DNA of 51,304 bases from an uncultured Clostridiaceae bacterium (lineage in GTDB: Bacteria > Bacillota > Clostridia > TANB77 > CAG-508), in contig CAMVIX010000004.1 of assembly GCA_947167695.1 (NCBI GenBank), positions 1 to 51,304 on the forward strand, in the 5' to 3' direction. Below, in pieces: positions 1 through 10,200 of this stretch. A program made the position numbers and the translations under genes. Each line of letters begins with the position of its first letter. The stretch's first letter is position 1. The notes beneath the pieces were generated by a model. The model searched no databases. It was not told the DNA's origin and worked only from the letters and a program-made list of their open reading frames with translations.

Positions 1-89
1 GTTTCTTTTGTTCTGTTTGTGATAGATATAAGTTCAGTAAGTGCTCCATCAAATACTTTACTATTTCCGCACAATAATATATTTATCAT
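1..89 (-). CDS. Glycosyltransferase N-terminus (partial, runs off the left edge)
   Basis: Only the first 29 or so codons are present. They start with ATG at 89-87, about eight bases after a good ribosome binding site (AAAGGGGAA). The peptide opens MINILLCGNSKVFDGAL, which resembles the start of family 8 type glycosyltransferases, where a hydrophobic first strand ends in CG(N/D) before an 'effectively one gene per donor fold' nucleotide-sugar site. The assignment rests on this short stretch only. Nothing can be said about substrate. The gene lies downstream of the surface protein at 444-2741 on the same strand, with 350 bases of repeat-rich DNA between them. Confidence 0.4.
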   Translation of the reverse strand, partial: MINILLCGNSKVFDGALTELISITNRTKE

Positions 90-443
90 ATCTTTTCCCC
101 TTTAATATTTTCTAACATAACTATTTTACCATATAATAATAAAAAAAGCAATTTTTCCTATACGACAACAAAAATGACTTCGCCACTTTATGGAGAACGC
201 GCTTCGCTTGTTCTCCGCTACAACGTTTACAATGTAATTCATAGAGGAGCTACTTAAGTGCTCCATAAAAAAATGGATTTTCCTAAAAAAGAACAAAACA
301 GACAAAATATAGAATTTTGCAGGTGAGACGAGGTGTTTTTTGCACAAATTTGGAACAGGTTAAAAAACTGTTCCAAATTTGATTGCAAAAAATAGCGAAG
401 CGTCCGCAGTCTCAACCGAAAAATTGCTATATTTTGTCTGTTT
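90..443. other. Intergenic region with two small hairpins and a palindromic element
   Basis: No coding sequence with a ribosome binding site is visible here. The region holds a hairpin at about 191-215 (GGAGAAC...GTTCTCC), a second at about 245-263 (GGAGC...GCTCC), and the roughly 145-bp palindromic element listed separately at 298-442. A 73-codon reading frame crosses the region but is AT-rich, low in complexity and lacks a ribosome binding site. Confidence 0.6.
298..442. repeat. MITE-like palindromic element, copy 1
   Basis: This imperfect palindrome of about 145 bp begins ACAGACAAAATATAG and ends with the complement CTATATTTTGTCTGT. A central stem pairs GGAACAGGT with CTGTTCC. A second copy lies at 4089-4233 with the same internal sequence. 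Each copy's ends match each other better than they match the other copy: this one has GACAAAA at one end and TTTTGTC at the other. It sits just downstream of the surface protein gene and may end its transcript. No transposase is encoded. Confidence 0.75.
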
Positions 444-2741
444 TTATTTATTTATTATTTTAACTTTTACTCTAAGTGTTTTTGCTATAAAGAATATTAT
501 TACTCCTGCTACTATTGTTGCTATTACTACAAATATTGCTATTGGGAATGAATTACCATTTTGAATCTTATCTGTTTGTGTTGGGATAACGCCTGGGCCG
601 TCTGGTATTATTTTTCCTATGTCTGCAACTTCTGTAGTAGATATAGCAAAGTATGCAAGTTTCTCTGTTTCTAATGATACTTTGTTTCCTATTACTGTTG
701 GATAATATTCTTTCACTTCTGTTCCATCATCCGATATTTCATAAACACTTATTTTTTCCTTGTTGTAGCCCTCTGGTATAGTTAACAATACTTGTACTGG
801 GCCTTTTGGTGTTAATGTTTGTCCATTTTGTGTAAGCCCTATTTTGTATACTTCATATGCTTTTGTATTATCTGGCATTTTTGCCACTATATTATTGTAT
901 ACTGTTCCATTTGCTACTTTTTTCGCATCTATTTCTGCACCTACTGGTATTATTCCTTCAAGTCCACTTATTGATGCACCAAGGTTGCTACTTCCAAGTG
1001 TGGTTGCTGATAAAACAATATGGTTTCCACTTAACACATTTATCGCTCCACATTCACTATTTGTACATCTTTGCCATTGTGCATTTCCTTCTGTTATTGT
1101 GTCACTCCAAGTATGTAATTCTGCTGTTGATTCATCTACATATGAGCATACTGTACATACTTTCCAGTGTGCCACACTATCTTTTGTCCATACCATGTTG
1201 TGTGTTGTGCATGCTGCAACTTCTGTTGCGGCAGATGTCCAGCCACATTTTGTACAATTTGCTGTTCCTGTATGACGCTCTGCTGAACCTTCTATTATGC
1301 AGAAGCAGTCTGGGCATACTTCCCAATGTGAATATTTATCAAAAGTTTGTACTTTGCCATGTACAGCTCCATCAAATGCTGTGTTGCAAAGTAAACATAC
1401 TTTCCAATGTGATGTATGGTCATATTTCATTATATAACTTGAATGTGTACAAGTTGACGGATCTGCTATTGAGTCACTTACTTTACCTGATACTCCTTCA
1501 TAATTAAATATAACATTCCATCCTTGTACATCTACTGTATATCCGCTTGGAATAACATCATCATATTGTAATGTCCATATGTTTTTCTGTCCATTTTCTT
1601 CTGCTAACCAATATGCTCCTGGTGTAACATCAAATTTCCAGCCTTGACTTTCATTTATGTCTACTCCACCTGCCCAAGCTCCATTTTTGTATACTCCAAC
1701 ATATACTCTATTTGGTCTTTTACCTGCTTGGTTGTTAATGTCATTCCATATAATATTTATAGTTCCCGTAACAACTGTTCCTGTTTCATCTACAGTATAA
1801 GCAGGGCTTTCAACAGGTGCTGTTGTAGGTGCACCGTCTTTTACCCAATGACCATCTTTATCAAAATAGTACCATTCGCCCTTTATCTCTTGTGAGCCTG
1901 TAACCATTTCATGGCTTGATGTATTAGGATTTAGGTAATACCACTTTTCATCAACTTTTATCCATCCAGTTTGTTTTTTATTGTCTTTATAGTAGTACCA
2001 GTTTGAACCGTCTTGTACCCAGCCATCTTTTTTGTTTGGATAGCATATAGTACAGCGACGATCTTTCTCGCTAGCTTTATGTTTTGTTTCATATAAACAT
2101 CCTGCGATTCTACAAGTTGCCTTATGCCACTCTGTTCCATCACTGTCATTATATTTTTGCCATGATGAAAAGCGATGTGATTCAGTTCCCACTTGTTCAC
2201 GGCATTTCCCACAAAACTTTGCATGGTTTATGGCATCATTTTCTATTGGTGCATAATAAAAATCACCATGGCTTCCACCTGCACTACATTCACCTGTTGG
2301 TGTTGGGGTAGCAGTTGCAGGTGCTACTGTTTCTCCAGCCTGTGTTTCCTCTGTTTCAAGTTGTTCATCATCAGCAGGTGAATCAATTGGTACTGGTGTT
2401 GGCGTTGGTGATGGTGTTGCAGTTGTTGAAGCATCAGTATAGGGTGTATATACATCTCCAGATGGTGGGATAGCATCAGAATTGCATAAATTGCATACAT
2501 ACCCTCTCTTTGTAGAATTTTGAGTACCTGCTTTATAATCACCTACATCATGTCGCCATCCATCACTATTTTTGTGGCGCCAACGACCTTTTGGATTATC
2601 TGTACCAACTCCCTCTTCTTGCCAAAACCAACTAAATTCTTTTACTTCAAGCTCAGTTTCTGCAACTGTAACTTTACTTGCTACAAGCATTATTCCTGCT
2701 ATCATGGTAAAGGCAATAAGCCACAATATTTTTTTTCTCAT
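444..2741 (-). CDS. Secreted, membrane-anchored surface protein with choline-binding-like repeats
   Basis: This is a 765-residue exported protein. I chose the ATG at 2741 because GGAGGAAGG lies just upstream and it is followed by a classic signal peptide (MRKKILWLIAFTMIAG); the frame is open 13 codons further but without a binding site. After a Pro/Thr-rich linker (TPSPTPTPVP) come CW-binding type repeats such as GWVQDGSNWYYYKDN and TGWIKVDEKWYYLNP, the signature of choline-binding modules. Then follow several HW(K/E)VC..C units with paired cysteines (for example HWKVCLLCN and HWKVCTVCS) that look like small metal-binding or disulfide knuckles. The C-terminus is a membrane segment (PIAIFVVIATIVAGVIIFF) with a basic tail, and there is no LPXTG motif. 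The role is probably cell-surface binding; the ligand is unknown. It has no in-frame CGG. Confidence 0.75.
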   Translation of the reverse strand: MRKKILWLIAFTMIAGIMLVASKVTVAETELEVKEFSWFWQEEGVGTDNPKGRWRHKNSDGWRHDVGDYKAGTQNSTKRGYVCNLCNSDAIPPSGDVYTPYTDASTTATPSPTPTPVPIDSPADDEQLETEETQAGETVAPATATPTPTGECSAGGSHGDFYYAPIENDAINHAKFCGKCREQVGTESHRFSSWQKYNDSDGTEWHKATCRIAGCLYETKHKASEKDRRCTICYPNKKDGWVQDGSNWYYYKDNKKQTGWIKVDEKWYYLNPNTSSHEMVTGSQEIKGEWYYFDKDGHWVKDGAPTTAPVESPAYTVDETGTVVTGTINIIWNDINNQAGKRPNRVYVGVYKNGAWAGGVDINESQGWKFDVTPGAYWLAEENGQKNIWTLQYDDVIPSGYTVDVQGWNVIFNYEGVSGKVSDSIADPSTCTHSSYIMKYDHTSHWKVCLLCNTAFDGAVHGKVQTFDKYSHWEVCPDCFCIIEGSAERHTGTANCTKCGWTSAATEVAACTTHNMVWTKDSVAHWKVCTVCSYVDESTAELHTWSDTITEGNAQWQRCTNSECGAINVLSGNHIVLSATTLGSSNLGASISGLEGIIPVGAEIDAKKVANGTVYNNIVAKMPDNTKAYEVYKIGLTQNGQTLTPKGPVQVLLTIPEGYNKEKISVYEISDDGTEVKEYYPTVIGNKVSLETEKLAYFAISTTEVADIGKIIPDGPGVIPTQTDKIQNGNSFPIAIFVVIATIVAGVIIFFIAKTLRVKVKIINK

Positions 2742-2803
2742 ATTCCTTCCTCCATTTACAAATTTCTCCAAAATTTGCATAAAATCTCTTTATACATACT
2801 ATA

Positions 2804-2832
2804 ATTTTACATCAAATCCTATATTTCGTCAA
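2804..2832 (-). promoter_or_regulatory. Sigma-A type promoter for the surface protein
   Basis: On the minus strand TTGACG (2832-2827) and TAAAAT (2809-2804) are separated by exactly 17 bases. This lies about 65 bases upstream of the chosen ATG at 2741, so the protein has its own transcript. Confidence 0.65.
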
Positions 2833-2934
2833 TACGTATTTTATGTAAATTTCAGCATTTTTCCTGAATTCTGTGCTGTTTTGTAAGTCCTACCAGTTTT
2901 ATTACATTTATATTAAATTTTTGTTACAAAATTA

Positions 2935-4014
2935 TTACATCGTTCTTTCTGTTTGCTTATTCATTGCCTTATATCTGTTTTGTACTGGCGTTCCTTCTAA
3001 TTCGAAATCATTTCTTATTGCTAGTGCTTGTAGTTTTGCATTTATGCTGTCTACTAGGTACCCCTTATAATTGTTATACACAAATGGCAAATATTTTAGT
3101 GGTATTCCCTCGTTGTATGGGCCAGAAAGAAGTGGTTTTAATCTATAATCAGCTCTTGCTAATTCTTTAAAGGTCTCATTATAGCTTTCCATTAAAAAAT
3201 TTGCTAGCACACTATTTGCAGAATTTATGCAAGGTTTTCTTTGCCCTTTTAAGTCTATAAATGATTTGCTCTCTGGCTCTTTTGCAAAGCTTGCTATTTC
3301 TTTATATTTTTTTAAGAAAGGTAAAGTGTTTTCAGATTCTTTAAATAGTTCTGGGTTTTTCTCTCTTGTATATTCCACTAGCCTTAAAGTGTGATTAAGC
3401 TCAGATTTGTCACAATATATAACTACTTTCTCTCCTCTAGAGCGTCTTTTACTATATTCATTTGCACAAAATTTTAAATAAAAATTGGGGTTGTTATTGT
3501 TAGTTAAAAGCTTATCAGCAAGACTTGCTATATTACCGTTGTTGCAATTAATATATATTCTTCGCATATTTTTTGCCTCTGGCATCTTATAATTAGCAGA
3601 GCGCACTCTAAAAAAACTTGGGTTTTCCCCTGCTCCTTGAATTTTCACATTGTACTTGCTTGTTTTCTCTAATTTCTCTAAAAGCTGTTTTTCATCATGT
3701 TCATTTTTCTGTAGCTCTTGTCTTGTTGCAGGCTTTCCTCTCATTCTAATTAAAGCAGAATATGCAATACGAGAATAATCCTCAGGTTTTATTTCTTTTC
3801 TTGCTTTAGCTTCATTATAATATCCCTTTAAAAATTCTAGAATATCTCTATCTTGTTTTGTAAAAGCATGATGATAATTTTCATTTTGCTTTATTATCCA
3901 ATCTTGCCTTTTAATATCTGGCGTTGTCTGTGAATATTCTCCGTTTCCTTCTTCTAGCATTAATGTTTTATTTCTATTAAATATTCTATTAAAAAAATCT
4001 TTTAGAGCTCCCAT
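2935..4014 (-). CDS. Unrecognised cytoplasmic protein, distantly HopA1/LanY-like
   Basis: This 359-residue soluble protein has no signal peptide or membrane segment. It starts at ATG 4014 after a clear AGGAGGG. I do not recognise it with confidence. The middle section (RRIYINCNN, then NFYLKFCANEYSKRR and VVIYCDKSEL) recalls the pattern of the HopA1 family, which includes type III effectors and the LanY/LxmY lyases of class V lanthipeptide pathways: R-I/V-Y-x-N, then F-x-L-K-F, then V-V-I-Y. No lanthipeptide precursor or kinase partner is adjacent, so that likeness is weak. It lies alone between the glucan synthase and the surface protein. It contains no in-frame CGG. Confidence 0.4.
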   Translation of the reverse strand: MGALKDFFNRIFNRNKTLMLEEGNGEYSQTTPDIKRQDWIIKQNENYHHAFTKQDRDILEFLKGYYNEAKARKEIKPEDYSRIAYSALIRMRGKPATRQELQKNEHDEKQLLEKLEKTSKYNVKIQGAGENPSFFRVRSANYKMPEAKNMRRIYINCNNGNIASLADKLLTNNNNPNFYLKFCANEYSKRRSRGEKVVIYCDKSELNHTLRLVEYTREKNPELFKESENTLPFLKKYKEIASFAKEPESKSFIDLKGQRKPCINSANSVLANFLMESYNETFKELARADYRLKPLLSGPYNEGIPLKYLPFVYNNYKGYLVDSINAKLQALAIRNDFELEGTPVQNRYKAMNKQTERTM

Positions 4015-4088
4015 AAATGTGCCCTCCTATGTTTAATTATAAAATAGTTGTGGTTTAAAGTCAAGAAATATGTAGTTAAGGGAGTGTA

Positions 4089-4233
4089 ATAGACGAAATA
4101 TAGAATTTTGCAGGTGAAACGAGGCGTTTTTTGCACAAATTTGGAGCAGGTTAAAAACCTGTTCCAAATCTGTTTGCAAAAATAGCGAAGTATCCGCAGT
4201 TTCAACTGCAAAATTGCTATATTTCGTCTATTT
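4089..4233. repeat. MITE-like palindromic element, copy 2
   Basis: This is the second copy of the element at 298-442. It begins AATAGACGAAATATAGAA and ends CTATATTTCGTCTATT. The core has GGAGCAGGTTAAAAACCTG. The ends have GACGAAA paired with TTTCGTC, where copy 1 has GACAAAA paired with TTTTGTC, so the two arms changed together. It lies between the glucan synthase stop and the start of the 2935-4014 gene. Confidence 0.75.
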
Positions 4234-4277
4234 AGTTTAAAAAAAATTATCTAGTAACACTTTCCCCATAACTTGAC

Positions 4278-7200
4278 TCACATTTCTATTTCTATTTCGT
4301 AATTTAAGCTTCTTCCATCTAGGCCTATCTTTTTCTCTGGTATTTCTTTGCCATTTACTTTGAATATGCTTACTCCGCTACTTTTTCCATTTGGATTTCG
4401 TACTTTTATATTATAAATGCTATCTTTGTACCTGTAGCGAATGCTGTATTCTTTCCACTCTGGTGATATATTTGGCTCTATAATCAATTCTTTATTGCAT
4501 ATCTTTAGCCCTAATATCCATTCTATTCCTGCTCTATACATCCATGCACTTGAGCCTGTATACCATGTCCATCCACCTCGTCCTGCCAAATCCCCTTTAG
4601 CATATACATCTCCAGGCACTACATATGGTTCTACCTTGTATTTATTGGCTTCGTCCTTAGTTTTTGCATGCTCAATTGGATTTATCATTCGAAAATATTC
4701 TGTTGCCTTTTTACCAAGTCCTAGTTTTGCTAGGGCACAAATTACCCATGCGGCAGCATGTGTGTATTGCCCACCATTTTCTCTTACTCCCGGCATATAA
4801 GCTTTTATATATCCTGGCTCAAGTAAACTCTTCTCAAATGGTGGCGAAAGTAATTTTATTATACCATTTTCATTATCTACTAAATAATTTTCTAAATTCT
4901 CCATTGCTATATACTTTTTGTCATTATCTCCCGCTTCAGACATAACTGCCCAGCTCTGCGAAATACTATCTATTTTGCATTCCTCATTTTCATTAGACCC
5001 CAAAATTTCTCCGTCATCTGTAAAAGCTCTTCTAAACCATCTTCCATCCCAGCCTTTTGTGTTTAATGCCTTTTTTAATAAATCTTTTATCGTGCTATAA
5101 TATGCTTCCTTTTCTCTATTTTCTTTCATGCTACAAATTGGAATAAATTTATTTAAAATATCATAAAGGAAAAATCCAAGCCACACACTTTCTCCTTTTC
5201 CTTTATTTCCAACTGTGCTAAATCCATCATTCCAGTCTCCAGAGCCTATTTTAGGGAGTCCATTTTCTCCAAGCAAAATAGCTTTATCTATTGCTTTTAG
5301 GCAATGTTCATACACGCTTCCTACATTAATGCTTGAAGCATATATGTCATAGCATTCATCAGTCCCATCTGGCAATTTTTTCCCTTCTAAATATTCTACT
5401 TTTTCGTCTAGCAAGTCAAAATCATTTGTAGTGTTTACATATTCGGAAGTAGCATATGGTAGCCATAACAAATCATCTGAAAATCTTGTTCTTATACCAC
5501 GCCCAGTTTCTTCATGCCACCAATGCTCTACGTCGCCTTCTACAAATTGATGTTTACATGCCTTTAAAATTTGCTCTCTTAGATATGAAGGTTCAACATA
5601 CTTTAATGCTAGTACATCTTGAAGCTGATCTCTAAAGCCATATGCTCCACCCGATTGATAATATCCAGACCTTGCAAGCAATCTGCAACACACAGTTTGA
5701 TACAGAGTCCAGCCATTTAGCAGTATATTCATAGATTCTACAGGAGTTTTTACTTGCAAACGGTTTAGTGTCTCAAACCAATAATTTTTAACGCTTCCCA
5801 GTTCAATAAAACATTTAGAAATATCTTTGTATTTATTTTGAATTTCCTCTGCAGTTTTTTCGTTATCAGCTTCTCCCAAAAATATACTAAATTCTCTGCT
5901 TTCATATCCTTCTAATTCCATCTCCAATTCAAAAGCAATGCAGCCTATTTTTCCAAGGGAGTTTTCCCCATCTAGTGCAACTTTATTTACTCCGTCTGGA
6001 TTAATGAGGCTTCCGTTTCCAATAAAGCCTTTTTTATCACCTGTAAAAGAAAGTATTTCTTCGCTTGTGCCTATAAATGTAACACCTTTAAAAGTTTCAT
6101 TTCCCAAGTTTCTCATTAAAAGTACATGTTTATCTTTGAATTTAAGGTCTAAATATCCTTTTGTTAAATCTTCGTCCTCGCCCAGCACAGGCTTTATATA
6201 ATATATAAACTTCAAGCTTCTTTTATCTGCTCTTGTATTTTTTATTTTTATAATATTTACTTTTACGCTATCTTCCCTCGGCACAAAAACTTGTGTTTCA
6301 CATAGAAAATCGTTACAAAGATTTGTATACGACGCATATCCAAATCCATATACTACTTTAAAGTCCCCTTCTTTTCCTGATATAAAGCTACTATTTGACC
6401 ATACTTTTCCAGTTTGCTTTTCTTTTATATATAAAATTTCTGATGGTACATCCAAATACGGTATGTTATTCCAGCTAGAAAGCCTATTTAATCTACTATT
6501 TTTACTCCAAGTAAAGCCCCCTAAATTCTCTGTAATAACAGTCCCAAAATTTTTATTTGCCATAACATGTGCCCAAACTGTTGGAAGCTTTTCGTTTTCT
6601 TTTATTTTCATAATGTATTCGCTTCCATTTTCGTTAAAACCGCCATATTCGTTATAGTATTTTAAAGCTTTTGCATCTAAGTTTATCTGGCTCTTACTGG
6701 TTTCTGGTAAAGGTAATTTTCTTTCAGACCCTATTATTTGTTTTGTATCTATATAGCTTTCCTCAAGTTCTTCTATTTGCTCTTTTAATCTTCCTTTTCC
6801 AGCTACTAAAGTTAAAGAGCTTCTAAATATAAGTGTATTTCTTTGCCTTGGCTTTAGTTCATTATTATTAATAACAAAAATTCCGTTCTTTTGTCCTATT
6901 AAATATGCCAAGTGTTTTCCTAAAATTGCGTTTTCAATCTTTTCTTTTACATATTGTTCATATACATTTTTTTCTTCGTTTAAAATTATAATATCTACAT
7001 CACAATTTTTTAATTTAAAAAATTCTTTTGCCTTTAAAATGTTGTCTATTACATAACTATCGTTTGGATCTTTAATTGTAATTAGTAGAATTGGTAAATC
7101 ACCTGAGATGCCAAGGCCCCACAAGTCCTCTTTAGGATATATGCTTCGTGGCATTTTTTCCATTTCCATACTTTTAAGTGGATTTTGAAAAAGTAAAAAG

Positions 7201-10200
7201 CCTAACATCTTTTGGTATAAGTCTGTGTCATCTTCTCGTATGCCTAGATACCTATTTTCTGCCTCGCATTTTGCCCTTGCTAGCTTAAAGGTTCTTTCAA
7301 TTCTTTCTATATTTCTGTATTGTTTAATCTTTTGCTTAATATCCTCTTTGTCTTTGCCTATTCCTATTATCAGGCATATTTTTATTTCTTCGTTTGGCAT
7401 AAGCTTTATCCCATTTCGCAGGGCTACCATGCTTTCTGCCACAAGTTTTATTTTGTTTGAAAACGGCTTAGATCTTTCAATTTTTTCAGGTACACCTAAG
7501 TTTGCTCTTCCAATACCTTCTGCCTTATCTATCTCAAATTGTATGTCTCCCGCTTCTCCTTCGGCTATATACATACTTACTCCCATATAAATGTTTTCTT
7601 CATTTTGTCCACGTTTCTTTCTTTTAACAATCATTGTTTCTGTTTCGCTTTCCCAATCGTAGGTTAAAAAAAGATTATTAAAAGCAGGATGTGCATAGTC
7701 TTGCTTTGAGGTGCAAAGTACAGGCTCAACAATACTAGATACTTCTAAAACCTCTTCTGTAATTCCTGTATTCTTTAAAATGAGCTCTCTTATCTCTACA
7801 GGTTCTTCTGGTGCTATTGTAATTTTTGTTTTGGTTTCTATGTTTCCGTCTACCCTTGAAATAACATCACTATCAGGTAAAAATGTTATTTTATATCTAT
7901 CAGGTTCATTGGTTTTTTTAAGCCTACTTGATGTCCATATTTTTTTACTTCGCACATTTTTTATATAGAAGAAGATTCCCTGTTCTTCATCTGAGCCCTC
8001 TTTGAATTTATTTATTAATATGCCGTCATACTTGCTATATCCTTTTCCATTTTCATCCATACATATAGAATATAAATCACTACTAATTACATTAATTCTA
8101 TTAAAATATGGTTCTTTTTTTGTATACTCTCTTTGGCTGTAAGTTTCATAGTCGCTTAAGTGAATTTTTTCAATTTTTTCTTTCTTTTCTTTTGTAAGTA
8201 TTGCAAGCTTTGGCATTCTCTCCTGCAAAAGGATATCAACCCCTTCTATTTCAGGATTTCTCATAAATCTGTCCACCATAATATTATCGTGGAAAAAATT
8301 GTTTATTGAAGTTAATATAAGCCCTTGATGATGTGCCATATATGTTTTTACAACTTCATTTCTATTTCCTACCTTTAGCCTGGTTGGAGTATAATCTATA
8401 GATTCATATAGTCCATATTGTCCAAGCATTTTTTCTTTTTCTAAAATATTTATATTATCCATAACTTCCCTTGGATATTCTGGTAAAGCCAGAATACTTC
8501 CGTAACTTGAGACTACTCTTTCATCTGCTAAACCTCTTTTAAGTCCAAGCCATGGTATACCAAACGCTTTATATTGGTAATTTCCATATAAATCTTTTAA
8601 TGAAAACGCTGCTTCAGAAATTCCCCACGGAATTCCGGACCTCACTACAATATTTTCTTTGGCACAATACCATAAACTTACAGGATTCCCCAAGTAAACT
8701 ACCAGGATAGTTTCTTACTATCGTGTTTGACATTAAGTATTCAAATGCTGTTCCAGACCAAGATACCAGTCCCTTATATTTTTCAAAAACAGTTAAAGTC
8801 CTGCTTAATGCACTCCAATGTTTTACCGGTACATCTTTTTTTGCAATTGCAACTAAGCTTGTTTGTCTTGCCTCTGATGCAAGCAAATCATAATACGAAT
8901 CTGTTAGTTTGTTTTCTTCTAGATTATAGCCTATTGAAAATAGCTTTTTCTTTGAATCATATAATTTCGAAAAATCCGTATTTTCTATAAGTTCTTGTAC
9001 TATTTTGCTTAAAAGTGTAACTTTTCCGTTAAATTCCTCTTGCTTTATTTCAGCCAAAAATTGCTTAACCACATATAGATACCCAACAAAATTTCCACTA
9101 TCAACTGAAGATATATATCTTGGATTTAATGGCTCTAGAGTTTCTGTATTGTACCAATTATATAAATGGCCATTCCATTTTGTAAGACTTTGAATAGTAT
9201 TTATAGATTTAGAAATTAGCTCCAAGCCTTCTTTTACTGTAATAAACTTAAAATCAACTGCTGAAATAATACAAATTAGTCCTAAACCTATATTAGTTGG
9301 ACTTGTTCTTGGTGCTATTTTTTTACTTCTTGATTCTTCAAAATTATCTGGAGGCAGAAAATTATTTTTATCGTTTACAAAGCATGCAAAGTAGTCCCAC
9401 GTTCTTTTTGCAATTTCAATTAAATGAGTTCTTTCTCCTTCGCTTAATTTGTCTAAATTGTTCTCTTTTGGAGACGGCTTACTTATATTACATGCTATTG
9501 CAGGCCCTATAAGCCATAAAGTTCCTATTATAGCTCCTAAAATTCGTTGAAAAATATTTCCCTGCATACTAAAAAAAAGCATTACTATCCCCAAAATCAC
9601 ACAAATAGCCATTTGTTTATAATATTGCCTTTTTGTAGTAATCGCCTGCTTTTCTGCCTGTTCCGCTGTTAGCCACTCTAGTAAATTTTCTTTTGAAACG
9701 TACATTCTATAAATAGTTTTAGCTATTGCTACAATTGTTATATATGCCTTAAATGGTAAAAAAGCTAGTTCTAATACAGTTTGATATATTATGCCTGTTA
9801 CCCCGGTCAAATTTCCATTCAAAATTCTTGCTTGCTATTTGGGAACCATTTTCAAGCTCTTTCCTAAATATTATTTTATCTGCTATAGCTAGAATAGCTG
9901 GAATAGATACTGCAATTAGTCCGTACTATTATTAGTTCTCCGTCTGGTGTATTAGGTCTTAGCATTCCTGCTAAAATAAGTATTAAAATTCCTACTGGAG
10001 CTAAACTTCTCCTTAAATTATCTAATATTTTAAATTTTGATAGTGGATTTAACGGATTTATGCAATATGTTCCATTTCGTATTTTTATTTTTGAAGTTAT
10101 CCATTTTAAAATTTGCCAGTCTCCACGTATCCATCTAGATAGTCTTGTCATGAAGCTATTATATTTAGAAGGGAAACCATCTAAAAGCAAAATGTCACTT

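Noticed and set aside
126..347. A 73-codon frame near the left edge
   Set aside because: It is low in complexity, overlaps hairpins and has no ribosome binding site or family likeness.
857..1507. Plus-strand frames inside the surface protein and similar frames elsewhere
   Set aside because: They are Leu/Tyr/Cys-rich shadows of AT-rich minus-strand genes, without binding sites.
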